The translations under genes and the position numbers were made by a program. Source: Tissierellales bacterium (GTDB lineage: Bacteria; Bacillota; Clostridia; Tissierellales; JAOAQY01). From it: a DNA stretch of 55,549 nt. Below are positions 18,724 to 27,860 of this stretch, one piece after another (positions within the stretch are counted from its first letter, which is position 1; the number at the start of each line of letters is the position of its first letter). The notes beneath the pieces are model-generated. The model was not told the origin of the DNA, searched no databases, and saw only the letters and a program-made list of their open reading frames with translations. The stretch spans positions 1 to 55,549 of the forward strand of contig JAOAQY010000103.1 in the NCBI GenBank assembly GCA_025210965.1, written 5' to 3'.

Positions 18724-19753
18724 GAACATCCTCTTCCTTTGGTAATTCGTTATTTATCTCTATTAACTCATCTTTTAATCTATTTAGCTCATCATAATGT
18801 AATACAACATCGTCTATCCATTCTATTGCTTCATTTAATTTAGATGACAAATGTAGAAACTCATGATTTTTATAGGCATCTTTTAATAGAAGCTCAACCA
18901 TTTTTTTATCAATAAATCTCAATACACGCCAAGCAAAAAGCATAGTAAGCATGATCAAAAATACTGCCACCGCTCCAAATTTGTACAAGGTCTGTTTTGC
19001 TCCATCGCTAACACCTTCCATAGAATCACTAATTAATATATACAAATTTGTATCTAAATAATCAATATGACCGTACGAAGTCAAATTTCCATCGGCTTCA
19101 CCAATACCAGTTTCTCCGTCTATCATTTTTTTTGTTATTTCGTTAACTTCACTTTCCAATACATTCAATCCCTTATTGCTATATACTCTCTGATAATTTT
19201 CATCAAAAATCTGTATATCTTTAAGTTCTAGTTTAAGTTTGTAGTCAAGAAATTCGTTCATATTAATCTCAACTGCTATGTAACCAATAAATGATTTTTC
19301 ATCATACTTTCTCTTTATCAATATATACCTTGGATATTCAGATTGCTCTACATCTATTCTAAAAAGCTGTACGGGCAAAACCAATAATTTTGATTCAATC
19401 AAATTTTTTATCTCTCGCATATGCCCTATATCGCCTGTGTTTATATACTCCTCACCATTACTTTTTATAACTACTACATCCTCTACTCCAGCTATATTTG
19501 ATATGCTTGAATCAATATATTGACTCAAACCACTATTCTCAATATCCAACCGTTCAACTTCAAAAAATAATCTATCTAAATGAGAAACTATAATTTTTTG
19601 TTTATCTCTAAACTCAAACTCTATCTCTTTTTCTGCGCTTAAAAACACCTTAGCTCTTATATCCGAATATGCTAAATAAGTTAAACTAAATATTGGTATC
19701 ATCAAAAAAGCAATAAGCATTGTTAAAATCTGAAGCTCAAATTTTCTTTTCAT
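18671..19753 (-). CDS. Membrane Cache-type sensor without output domain
   Basis: Residues 8-30 and about 255-278 are membrane helices. The 220 residues between look like an extracytoplasmic Cache/PAS-like sensor (GVEDVVVIKSNGEEYINTGD, then GYIAVEINMNEFLDYKL and a further VYSNKG strand). The cytoplasmic tail (about 80 residues) is helical and probably coiled coil; no HAMP, kinase, GGDEF or methyl-accepting domain is recognisable. It starts directly at the stop of the receiver gene (0 bp gap) and overlaps the GT-C gene. It may transmit a signal to the adjacent regulator or directly to the glycosyltransferase. Function is inferred only. Confidence 0.75.
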   Translation of the reverse strand: MKRKFELQILTMLIAFLMIPIFSLTYLAYSDIRAKVFLSAEKEIEFEFRDKQKIIVSHLDRLFFEVERLDIENSGLSQYIDSSISNIAGVEDVVVIKSNGEEYINTGDIGHMREIKNLIESKLLVLPVQLFRIDVEQSEYPRYILIKRKYDEKSFIGYIAVEINMNEFLDYKLKLELKDIQIFDENYQRVYSNKGLNVLESEVNEITKKMIDGETGIGEADGNLTSYGHIDYLDTNLYILISDSMEGVSDGAKQTLYKFGAVAVFLIMLTMLFAWRVLRFIDKKMVELLLKDAYKNHEFLHLSSKLNEAIEWIDDVVLHYDELNRLKDELIEINNELPKEEDVHDKKFIISKYFKKNRKK

Positions 19754-20332
19754 TTAGCTCTCCTCTTTATACCTAATTCTAATATCTCCACCAATGCTGT
19801 CAATTTTTCTTTCCTGATAATCTTCTACTCCCAAGCCTGTGTCTTTCAAAATCGACCTTCCATCGTAATCAATCAATTCCCATTCAGAGTATTTTCTCAA
19901 ATTATTCAATTCCTTTATATTTATATATATTTCATTCTTTAAATTGTTTTTAATCTTTCTAATTCCAGCCTCTTCAACAGCTTTCGATAGTATTTCTATT
20001 GCATCTTCATCTATTTTCCAAGGTTTTATTATATATCTATATACATGTCCCTCATTAATTGCATCAATTATAGAACTCACTTGAGCATTGCCCGATAATA
20101 CAATTTTCACCAATTCCGGGTACATTTTTTGAGTTTCATCTATTAAATCCAAACCATTCATGCCGTGCATCATTATATCTGTTACCAATACATCTATATC
20201 TGATTTCATCAATTTTTCAAGAGCTTCACTTCCTGATGAAGCAAATTCAACTTCAAAAGAAGTTTTCTGCATTTTTTTTCTAAGCAATTCAAGTATTTCG
20301 TTTTGATCATCAACAAATAAAATTTTGCCCAT
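19754..20332 (-). CDS. Response regulator with receiver and short helical C-terminus
   Basis: The receiver domain spans residues 1-120, with Asp8-Asp9, phospho-acceptor Asp52 (VLVTDIMM), Ser in LSGNAQ and the KPW lysine near residue 103 in an RYIIKPW context, typical of RpfG/CheY-like receivers. The remaining 70 residues are helical with a YSEWELIDYDGRSIL patch I do not recognise; there is no HTH or enzymatic domain. It lies 8 bases after the HPt gene and touches the Cache sensor gene, suggesting it is a relay or adaptor acting by protein contact. Confidence 0.88.
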   Translation of the reverse strand: MGKILFVDDQNEILELLRKKMQKTSFEVEFASSGSEALEKLMKSDIDVLVTDIMMHGMNGLDLIDETQKMYPELVKIVLSGNAQVSSIIDAINEGHVYRYIIKPWKIDEDAIEILSKAVEEAGIRKIKNNLKNEIYINIKELNNLRKYSEWELIDYDGRSILKDTGLGVEDYQERKIDSIGGDIRIRYKEES

Positions 20333-20340
20333 ATGTCCTC

Positions 20341-20640
20341 CTAGTTCTCAATAAATTCTATATCGATATTTTCTATATAATTTTCAATATCACTAGCTAT
20401 TTCCTTGATTTTCAAATCATTTTTTACACTAACAACTTCTTCTAGCTTCTTTCCTAAATCACCAATTACATCGAAACCGTAATTATAACCTACGCCCTTT
20501 ATGCTATGTCCAAGTTTTCTCATTTCTTCATAGTCTCTTTTCTCTAATAATTTTCTTAAATACACACAATCTTTTCTTCGATTTTCGAGAAATGTTGGTA
20601 TAAGTTCTTCAAAATCAATATCAATTTTCACCTTATTCAC
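20341..20640 (-). CDS. Stand-alone HPt phosphotransfer protein
   Basis: A 99-aa four-helix Hpt domain. The phospho-acceptor is His45 in LGHSIKGVGYNYGFD, with the conserved HxxKG pattern, and a helix (IGDLGKKLEEVV) follows as in Hpt proteins. It is small and cytoplasmic, 2 bases after the receiver-glycosyltransferase gene and 8 bases before the response-regulator gene. It should shuttle phosphate between the hybrid kinase receiver encoded downstream and the receivers encoded on either side. Confidence 0.9.
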   Translation of the reverse strand: MNKVKIDIDFEELIPTFLENRRKDCVYLRKLLEKRDYEEMRKLGHSIKGVGYNYGFDVIGDLGKKLEEVVSVKNDLKIKEIASDIENYIENIDIEFIEN

Positions 20641-20642
20641 AT

Positions 20643-21752
20643 TTATCCCCCCAACGATATTTTTATAATCGACTTTATAAAATTTACAGAATCTCTAATT
20701 ATTTCAACATGAGAGCCTTCCTGTTCTTCAAATTTAACTGGAATTTGAAGAACTCTAAACTTTTTCTTTTTAACTATATTCATTATTTTCAAATCGATAG
20801 CTAGTCCATAATCAATACTCAAATCTGACAATATGGCATCTACTACTGTCAATTTCATAGCTTTTAAACCTGTTTGTGAATCCGTTATACCATGCGGAAC
20901 AAATGGTTTTATCAATACTCTTTTCGCAAAACTCATTATTTTTCTTATCAGCGGTCTATTTGGATCAGACTTGTCTTTAGTCCCTATAACCATGTCATAG
21001 TAGCCTTGATTCAATATATTTATCATTTTTCCAATATCCTCTATGCTAAAAGAGTTATCTGCATCAACATATACTAAGATATCAGAATCTATAGTAGTAA
21101 ATGCATCTATATAAGTCCCCGCCTTTTTAGTATTTACGCTCAATTGCCTAAATTTAAACATTTCCTTGTACATGATCCATTCTTCACTATCTAATTCCTC
21201 TTCCAAAAAATTTTCTACCAGCTTTGAAGTATTATCTTTGCTACCATCATTCAACAAATAAATTGATAAATTACAATATCCATTCATTTGCATTTTCCTA
21301 AGTTCTTTAAAAAAAACTTTAACCAGCTCTAGTCTCAACTCCTCATTGTATAGCGGCATTACTATAGCTATTTCCTCTCTTTCAGATGGCATCTCTGGAT
21401 ATAACAACGAATGCAATTTACGCTGTATTAGTCTTTGAGTTTTTTTGTGATAATATACAATTTCACATCGTCCATACCCTCCGAATTCAGAAACAATCTT
21501 TTGAGTAAAATCATATTCTCTCTGGCTCAGTACTAGTAATATTGGCATCTCCGGACTGGTCTTTCTTACATACCTAATACATTCTAATCTTTCTTTTGCA
21601 TCCTGAATATCAACAACTATAGAATCAAATCTTTCTATTTCATTCTCAATTTTCAAAATATCAGCATGCTTTGAAAATCTATAAAGATTGAGTACTTCAT
21701 CATAGTTTATTCGTCTATTTGAATTTGATACAACAAGTATATTTTTGCGCAT
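20643..21752 (-). CDS. Glycosyltransferase family 2 with N-terminal degenerate receiver domain
   Basis: A 369-aa fusion. Residues 1-112 have the alternating pattern of a CheY-like receiver: ILVVSNSN, the strand DSIVVD, ILLVLS, then IVYYHKK. The usual acidic pair is replaced by SNSN, so phosphorylation may be weakened or absent. Residues 125-340 are a GT2 domain of the dolichyl-phosphate mannose synthase type: IVMPLYNEE, LLNDGSKDNTS, the nucleotide-binding VDADNSF (DxD) and DSQTGLKAM. It probably transfers a sugar from a nucleotide donor to a polyprenyl carrier at the membrane. Lying next to an HPt and a receiver gene, it is a candidate for direct control by a phosphorelay. Confidence 0.87.
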   Translation of the reverse strand: MRKNILVVSNSNRRINYDEVLNLYRFSKHADILKIENEIERFDSIVVDIQDAKERLECIRYVRKTSPEMPILLVLSQREYDFTQKIVSEFGGYGRCEIVYYHKKTQRLIQRKLHSLLYPEMPSEREEIAIVMPLYNEELRLELVKVFFKELRKMQMNGYCNLSIYLLNDGSKDNTSKLVENFLEEELDSEEWIMYKEMFKFRQLSVNTKKAGTYIDAFTTIDSDILVYVDADNSFSIEDIGKMINILNQGYYDMVIGTKDKSDPNRPLIRKIMSFAKRVLIKPFVPHGITDSQTGLKAMKLTVVDAILSDLSIDYGLAIDLKIMNIVKKKKFRVLQIPVKFEEQEGSHVEIIRDSVNFIKSIIKISLGG

Positions 21753-21768
21753 AGTCCTCTCCTATTTC

Positions 21769-22689
21769 TTATGCCGTCTTTTTCTTTTCATTGCTAGTAT
21801 TTAACGCTCTTGTCTTTAAAAGCGCTATAACCGCAGTAATTGTCAACAAAATATACATCCAAATCATTCCTAAAAATAAAAGTGGATGTCTTAAATATTT
21901 TTTTAGATTGTCCTTTCTGTACAAAACTGGTCTAAAAAAATACCATCTCTTAAATGCCTTTTTGTCGCCACTTTCTTCGGCCTTCAATGTCTTATTCATC
22001 TGTTTAAAATAATAATATTTCTTCTTCAAAATTGAATGAAGTGTGACGTGTTTTTCGTCATGAAACAGTCCAGTGCCTATAAGTCTCATTACTTTTCCAC
22101 CTTTTTCTCTGTACCTTATAGTTGGCTGTATTTCCTCAAATGCAATTTGATTTGGATCAATTCCACCTGAAATATCATACGCAGCTCTACTCCAAAATCT
22201 TGCCGCTTCTATTGAACTCTCATCTAAAGTTTCACCAGCATCATTCAAAACTTGTCTCTCAAATATTTTTACTTTTGTATAAAAATTATTGGAGTTTGAA
22301 TAAGGTATTTCAGGTACTACAAAAGACTCGATCTTGTTTTCTACAGATCGCCTTATAGCAGTAGAGATCAGGTCTTCTTTTAATTTCATATCTGAATCAA
22401 TAATAACTAAATAATCAAATTTCCCTTCATAGGCTTTCTTAAACGCATATGCTCTAGCTATACCTCGTTCCCCATGCTCTATTCTATGAAGCTCAACAGA
22501 TTTTTCCTCTCTATATGTCGATTCAATTTCTTCAAAACTCCCATTGTCAGAACCATCGTCAACTACCACAATTCTTATATCTATGCCTACTATGTTTTTT
22601 TGATTCAGACACGAATTTATAGCAAGCTTTGCATGACTAGCATCATTGTACATGCTCATTATTACGACTGCTGATTTTGTTTGTCTCAC
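21769..22689 (-). CDS. Glycosyltransferase family 2
   Basis: Membrane-associated GT-A enzyme adding a sugar during surface polymer synthesis. The N-terminal Rossmann-like strand and acidic motifs are VVIMSMYND, IVVVDDGSDNGS and the DxD in IIDSDMKLK. A C-terminal membrane segment (about 268-292) follows a basic stretch. The GTG start at 22689 has AAGGAG upstream; the frame overlaps the previous gene by 47 bases, so translational coupling is likely. The later ATG at codon 11 is an alternative. Donor and acceptor unknown. Confidence 0.85.
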   Translation of the reverse strand: MRQTKSAVVIMSMYNDASHAKLAINSCLNQKNIVGIDIRIVVVDDGSDNGSFEEIESTYREEKSVELHRIEHGERGIARAYAFKKAYEGKFDYLVIIDSDMKLKEDLISTAIRRSVENKIESFVVPEIPYSNSNNFYTKVKIFERQVLNDAGETLDESSIEAARFWSRAAYDISGGIDPNQIAFEEIQPTIRYREKGGKVMRLIGTGLFHDEKHVTLHSILKKKYYYFKQMNKTLKAEESGDKKAFKRWYFFRPVLYRKDNLKKYLRHPLLFLGMIWMYILLTITAVIALLKTRALNTSNEKKKTA

Positions 22690-25066
22690 GGTCTCCTTCC
22701 TCCCTCACAAATCGAATCATATTTTCAAATTCACGCGCTGTATTATCCCAATTGAATTTACTAGCAAAATCGTATGATTCCGACCTTCTTTTGACATATG
22801 TTTCTCTATTCTCAATAGAAAATTCCATTATTCTCTTTATTTCTTCAGATGTATTTATACTAGTTATATAACCTGCCTTTCCTCTATTCACAGCATCTCT
22901 AAGTCCTGGTGAATCATAAACAATACTTGGTGTTCCAACTGCAGCAGCTTCCGTTACAGTAAGCCCCCACCCCTCTCTTAGTGATGGAAAAACTAAAGCA
23001 TGAGCTCTACTCATAAGCTCTAATTTTTTCTCATCTGTGACAAATCCCCAAAATATAACGTCTGCACCCTCTTCTTCATCTCCAAATGTCAATTGATACT
23101 TGTTCATTATCGGCTTTAATTCCTCTGATACATATTTTTCTTTTTTCTTACCAACTACCCAAAATTTCATATCTTTTCTTGTTGCCTTAAGCTTTCCAAA
23201 TGCTTCTATAGCATCGTTAATCCCCTTATAAGCAGCAAATCTGCCTACATATATAAATGTTGGATTCTTTTCTTTTTCTTTGAATTCTTCTTTCGCCCAC
23301 GGCTTGAAATCAATTCCTTCTGGAAGTATTTTTATCAGATTGTTTTTAAATCCCAGTCTAAGCAAATCATCTTTAGTAGACTCTGAAACCGTCATAGTAT
23401 AATTTTTTCTATATATTTTTGTCATCCAATTTTCTAAGTAATATCCAATATAGCTCATGGGAAACTTCATATGTCTAAACCAAATTTCTCTAGTAAATTG
23501 ATGTATGAAAAATATTCTCTTTTCTCTATTCACCCAAAACGGTGTAAAAAATCTATGAGTATTGGCTTGATCGACTACAAACTCTATGTTTTCTCTATTT
23601 TTTTTATAATACTTGTGCGCATGATAGATAACACTAAATGGACCACCTTTTCTAATATAGAGTACATTGTCTATTTCTTCTTTAGGCTTTGCCCCTTCAA
23701 ATAAAGGTGAAAAATGTACAAATTTGACTCCATCTATACTTGTTCTTTTAAGCATTTCATGAGTAAATACCTCTGCCCCTCCTTTTTTAGGTGCTTTTAT
23801 ATCCCTCCAAGATAAAAACAATACAATTCTCTCTTTACTATTTCCCATAACATCCTCCTTTTTCAAAAACTTAATTATAAGTGCTATGAACAAATACAAA
23901 TATGCTACGCCTTGTACAACTATTATTTCATTAATATTTTCATGCTTAATTAACATTCCTAAGGTTAAAATTAGACCTGTAATTAACAAATCGTTTAAAT
24001 ATTTCTTGTGATCTAAAACCATCTCCACCACTAATAAGAAATAAGCATTCATTAAAATCACATTCGCAATTGCATCTTTGAATACATAATCAACTGCACT
24101 ACTATACTCATTGCTAAATACAACAACTACAAACCAAGGTGTGAAATAATACACTAAAATTAATCCAATTACAGATAGTATTAAAAACATTAATATAAAT
24201 TTTTTAACAATTCTTCTAAAAATCTCTGTATTATCTTTTTCTCTAGATATAAATGGCAATATTACAGTAATTAGACTAAATCCTATTTTAATTGACAGCT
24301 GACTGATTTTTGTTGTTATCCCGTAAATCCCTGACAAACTAACTAAATAATAGTTAACTATTATCATTCCCAGTGAAGTAAAGTAATAAAGATAAAAATT
24401 TGCTATAAAAATTTTTGCTATTTTTCCGATTTCATCCTTATACAAATTTCTCCTATAATAATCTTTTTTTATACTTCCTTCTTTTAAAAACCGCCTGCCA
24501 TACAAAAAGCTAAATATCATGCCACACAATATAGCAATCAATGCCATATTATAATGTCTATAAACTTTCATCCCTATATATGTAAGCATTAACCTAATTG
24601 TCACTTCTATGTAAAAACTCATGTTGAGATGTAAGAATTTCTTTTTCCCTTGCATAACCCCACGTTCTATACTCGTCATTAAATTGAATGCAAATATTAA
24701 TCCAACTATAATAATTGCAATATAATCACTTCTAAGCAAGTTTTTTATCCAAATCCCTGCAATAACTAATGTAATTAATGCTAGCAACGATATTTTCTCA
24801 CCAAGTTTTATAGTTGATTGTAATTTTTCACTTTCATAATTTTTAGTAGCAACTTTATCTGCAACATAAATCTGAAAAGATATTCCAAAAACCATCAGTA
24901 TTGCCAAAAATGCTAATAATGCACTAAGCACACCATAGTCTTCACTAAATAAATACCAGCTTAGAAATATATGTATCAAATAATTGATTACATTTAGAGA
25001 AACATCTAAAAACGGAAACAACAATGCCTGTCTTTTTAAAATAAATTTTTTTAAATTTTCCATCAC
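22643..25066 (-). CDS. Flippase-like membrane domain fused to GT4 glycosyltransferase
   Basis: An 807-aa fusion. Residues 1-405 have about twelve membrane helices in the pattern of Wzx/MOP-type polysaccharide flippases (early FPFLDVSLNVINYLIHIFLSW; GVMQGKKKF near 135). Residues 415-795 are a GT4 enzyme: RIVLFLSWRDIKAPKKGGAE, ILPEGIDFKPW, FIYVGRFAAYKGI and the EGWGLTVTEA (E-x7-E) donor motif. The two halves are normally separate proteins, so linking sugar addition with lipid-linked sugar export is notable. It is the first gene of the minus-strand operon, with a good promoter upstream. A misread stop between the halves cannot be excluded without reads, but the linker is clean. Confidence 0.85.
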   Translation of the reverse strand: MMENLKKFILKRQALLFPFLDVSLNVINYLIHIFLSWYLFSEDYGVLSALLAFLAILMVFGISFQIYVADKVATKNYESEKLQSTIKLGEKISLLALITLVIAGIWIKNLLRSDYIAIIIVGLIFAFNLMTSIERGVMQGKKKFLHLNMSFYIEVTIRLMLTYIGMKVYRHYNMALIAILCGMIFSFLYGRRFLKEGSIKKDYYRRNLYKDEIGKIAKIFIANFYLYYFTSLGMIIVNYYLVSLSGIYGITTKISQLSIKIGFSLITVILPFISREKDNTEIFRRIVKKFILMFLILSVIGLILVYYFTPWFVVVVFSNEYSSAVDYVFKDAIANVILMNAYFLLVVEMVLDHKKYLNDLLITGLILTLGMLIKHENINEIIVVQGVAYLYLFIALIIKFLKKEDVMGNSKERIVLFLSWRDIKAPKKGGAEVFTHEMLKRTSIDGVKFVHFSPLFEGAKPKEEIDNVLYIRKGGPFSVIYHAHKYYKKNRENIEFVVDQANTHRFFTPFWVNREKRIFFIHQFTREIWFRHMKFPMSYIGYYLENWMTKIYRKNYTMTVSESTKDDLLRLGFKNNLIKILPEGIDFKPWAKEEFKEKEKNPTFIYVGRFAAYKGINDAIEAFGKLKATRKDMKFWVVGKKKEKYVSEELKPIMNKYQLTFGDEEEGADVIFWGFVTDEKKLELMSRAHALVFPSLREGWGLTVTEAAAVGTPSIVYDSPGLRDAVNRGKAGYITSINTSEEIKRIMEFSIENRETYVKRRSESYDFASKFNWDNTAREFENMIRFVREEGDRETNKISSRNNEHVQ

Positions 25067-25083
25067 CCTTCCTCCTCAAGAAC

Positions 25084-25111
25084 ACTATACCCATATTTGA
25101 CATTATTTCAA
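25084..25111 (-). promoter_or_regulatory. Promoter of the glycan/signalling operon
   Basis: TTGAAA (25106-25111), 16 bases, TATAGT (25084-25089) on the minus strand, about 20 bases before the flippase-GT4 start. An ATTGTT-C-AACAAT palindrome (25127-25139) sits just upstream, between this promoter and the divergent manC gene, and could be an operator for both. Confidence 0.6.
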
Positions 25112-25215
25112 CAGTTTTAATATGTCATTGTTCAACAATCTTTACACTGTCTTTACATTCACCATTAATTCCTTTACCAAAATAAATTAGAATATCAAAA
25201 AAGGAGGTATTATAT

Positions 25216-26286
25216 ATGAAAAATTTAAAAAGAATAGGCCTTATAATGGCTGGTGGAAATGGTACCCGCTTCTGGCCTTCTAGTAGACAGACTTTTCCAA
25301 AACAATTTTTAAAGCTAACTCACGGAGACACACTTTTAAACGAAACTCTATATAGAGTAAATAAAATAATAGATTGGGATGATTTATATATAGTTGCAAA
25401 TATAAATCATAAAGACTTACTTAAAGAGACGTTACCTTCCGATTTTAGATTAGAAAACATAATATACGAACCTCTTTCAAGAAATACAGCACCATGTATA
25501 ATTTATTCAGCATTTCATTTAAGAAAAATATATGAAAATGCGATAATGTGTGTATTTCCAGCTGATCACCATATAATGGACAATCAAAGTTTTTCTCAGA
25601 CTTTGATAAAGGGGATATGCCAAGCTGAACAAAGCAATCACTTCGTAACACTTGGCATAACACCTAGTTTCCCTGCCACTGGATATGGATATATGGATGC
25701 TAACGTTTCAGAAAACAAACCCATATACTCTGTAAATAAATTTGTCGAAAAACCAGATTCTGAAACTGCAAAAATATATTTTGACTCTCCAAATTATTTT
25801 TGGAATAGCGGTATTTTCATATGGTCTATTGATACAATATTAAAAGCCGCTGAAAGAGAAACTCCACTCATCTATTCAGCGACTAATAAACTTTTTAATT
25901 CATTTCCATTTGATTATGATTCATTAAAAGAAACTTACTCTAATTTCCAAAAAATATCAATTGACTATGCAATATTAGAAAAAGATTTTCCAATAGATAT
26001 GGTTCCATTAGAAGCTTCTTGGAGCGATGTAGGTTCTTGGGATGCCATATATGATCTTAATTCTCGTGATAATTTAGGAAATGTTTCAGATAAAAATACA
26101 ATTTCTATTGATAGCAAAAATAACCTAATTATGAGTTCCAAAAAAGTTGTAGCAGCCATTGATGTCAATGATTTAATATTGGTCGAAACTAATGATGCCA
26201 TACTTCTATGCTCTAACAAGTCAGCTCAAAGAGTTAAAGAAATAGTTGATATATTAAAGAAAGATGGTAAGGAACATCTAGTTTAA
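25216..26286 (+). CDS. manC: Mannose-1-phosphate guanylyltransferase
   Basis: Makes GDP-mannose from mannose-1-phosphate and GTP. The nucleotidyltransferase signature is complete: GGNGTRFWPSSRQTFPKQF near residues 13-31, FPADHHI near 112, FVEKP near 172 and WNSGIFIW near 195. At 356 aa it has the catalytic domain and short beta region but no C-terminal isomerase domain. AAGGAGG precedes the ATG. It is divergent from the glycan operon and convergent with the next GT4 gene (9-base overlap at the stops). It probably supplies the donor for mannose-type glycosyltransferases in the neighbourhood. Confidence 0.93.
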   Translation: MKNLKRIGLIMAGGNGTRFWPSSRQTFPKQFLKLTHGDTLLNETLYRVNKIIDWDDLYIVANINHKDLLKETLPSDFRLENIIYEPLSRNTAPCIIYSAFHLRKIYENAIMCVFPADHHIMDNQSFSQTLIKGICQAEQSNHFVTLGITPSFPATGYGYMDANVSENKPIYSVNKFVEKPDSETAKIYFDSPNYFWNSGIFIWSIDTILKAAERETPLIYSATNKLFNSFPFDYDSLKETYSNFQKISIDYAILEKDFPIDMVPLEASWSDVGSWDAIYDLNSRDNLGNVSDKNTISIDSKNNLIMSSKKVVAAIDVNDLILVETNDAILLCSNKSAQRVKEIVDILKKDGKEHLV

Positions 26287-27810
26287 TCTCTGATATAAAC
26301 TAATTATATTTTGAGCAGTCTGACTCCATGAGAAGTTTTCTTCACAAATTGTTCGCAATTCACTTTTTAATTCAAATCGCCACTTTTCATCAGACTGCTC
26401 ATATGCATCCAACACAATCAAAATTTTATCTAACAAATCCATGACAAAATCTTCACTTAATTTAAGTCTCTTTACAGCTTTCAATTCAGTTCTACTTTCA
26501 TAAGCTGATTGATACACATCTATAACACTGCTAAAACCTGAATGATCAGCTTGAATTGGCAATATTCCACTAGCTAAAGCTTCTATACCCACCAAACCAA
26601 AAGCTTCGGGATATATTGATGGTGCAATAGCAATATCTGCGCACGATAAAATTGGCGCCAATTTTTCATGCGGTAAAAAATCTAGCAACAAAATTTGATT
26701 CTTTATATTTCCCTTGCACAATCCAATATATGATTTTCTCCACTCGTCATTTGATATTAATTTTCTAAATCCCTTCAAAGTATATAGTGTAGTCTCTTCC
26801 ACATTATCTTGATATTTTTGTGGATTATCTATTAACTCAATTAAGTATTTTTCATCCCCTTGATTCATAGCATCAATGAGTTTTTCCATATAATTCTTTG
26901 CACTTCCAAAACCGACAAGTATCAATTTAGCATCGGGATGAAATTTGTTAACTATAGGTTGTGTGAGTATCAAATACTGCATTCCTTTAGTCCATAAATA
27001 TTTACCATAATACATAATTGTATTATCATTTTTCCAATCTATTTTATTTTTCAAACTATCCAATGCATTTTTTCCGTCGCCATTTTGAATATAATTTTCT
27101 ATAAAATACATTTTTTCATTTTCTTCTTTTAGAGGCTTAAATAAATTTAAATCAACCCCACCAGAGATTATCTCTGTATTGATTTCACCTTTGAACTCTC
27201 TAAAATATCTCAAAAAATCTTTTTCCGAACTCGTTGTTAAAAAAATTATTCCATTAGAAGCCTTTATTGATTCTATCGCTAATTTTTTCAAATAATCACT
27301 TTTCCTTACAGAGAAATTAAATGCACTTCCATGGACTATTATAAAATGTTTTATGCTACCCTGAACCGCTCTAGATACACAAGTCGGTTGTAATATTAAA
27401 TGATTGCTGATTACAACATCAGGTTTATCCTCATTTAAAATATATCTTATCGCACTAACATTTTTCCCGATGTAATCTTCTATATTATTTTTCCCCCATT
27501 TAACAACATCTTTGGCTTCAAATTTTTCATAATAATCCTCAACATATACAGGCAAATATTTCCCTATTTTAGGTAGATATACTTTACAACTTCCATTATA
27601 TTTTGTCTGCTTCCATACACTCTCCATGACGTCTCCATCATTACTAAATGTCACTACTTGATTTACAAAATCATAATCACTAGCGCTATGGTCTTGACAG
27701 CATAGTAAAACATCATTGCCTAAATCACAAAAAGCTCTTGCTAAATTTTGAACATAAAGATTACTACCCGTTCCACTTAACAAGTAGCCATGAACAATCA
27801 ATATCTTCAA
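26278..27810 (-). CDS. GT4-family glycosyltransferase
   Basis: A cytosolic or membrane-peripheral GT-B enzyme of 510 aa. The N-terminal half starts KILIVHGYLLSGTGSNLYVQNLARAF, as in GT4 enzymes. The C-terminal donor domain has IMYYGKYLWTKGM, LILVGFGS and the PEAFGLVGIEALASGILPI block (E-x7-E). An acidic insert around residues 300-345 makes it somewhat longer than usual. The start is TTG at 27810 with GGAGGG upstream. It follows the phosphohexomutase gene by 50 bases and is probably co-transcribed with it. Donor unknown; GDP-mannose is plausible from context. Confidence 0.85.
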   Translation of the reverse strand: MKILIVHGYLLSGTGSNLYVQNLARAFCDLGNDVLLCCQDHSASDYDFVNQVVTFSNDGDVMESVWKQTKYNGSCKVYLPKIGKYLPVYVEDYYEKFEAKDVVKWGKNNIEDYIGKNVSAIRYILNEDKPDVVISNHLILQPTCVSRAVQGSIKHFIIVHGSAFNFSVRKSDYLKKLAIESIKASNGIIFLTTSSEKDFLRYFREFKGEINTEIISGGVDLNLFKPLKEENEKMYFIENYIQNGDGKNALDSLKNKIDWKNDNTIMYYGKYLWTKGMQYLILTQPIVNKFHPDAKLILVGFGSAKNYMEKLIDAMNQGDEKYLIELIDNPQKYQDNVEETTLYTLKGFRKLISNDEWRKSYIGLCKGNIKNQILLLDFLPHEKLAPILSCADIAIAPSIYPEAFGLVGIEALASGILPIQADHSGFSSVIDVYQSAYESRTELKAVKRLKLSEDFVMDLLDKILIVLDAYEQSDEKWRFELKSELRTICEENFSWSQTAQNIISLYQRLN

Positions 27811-27860
27811 GTCCTATCCCTCCAATGTGTATCTATATTTAAAATCAAACTCAAACAAAT

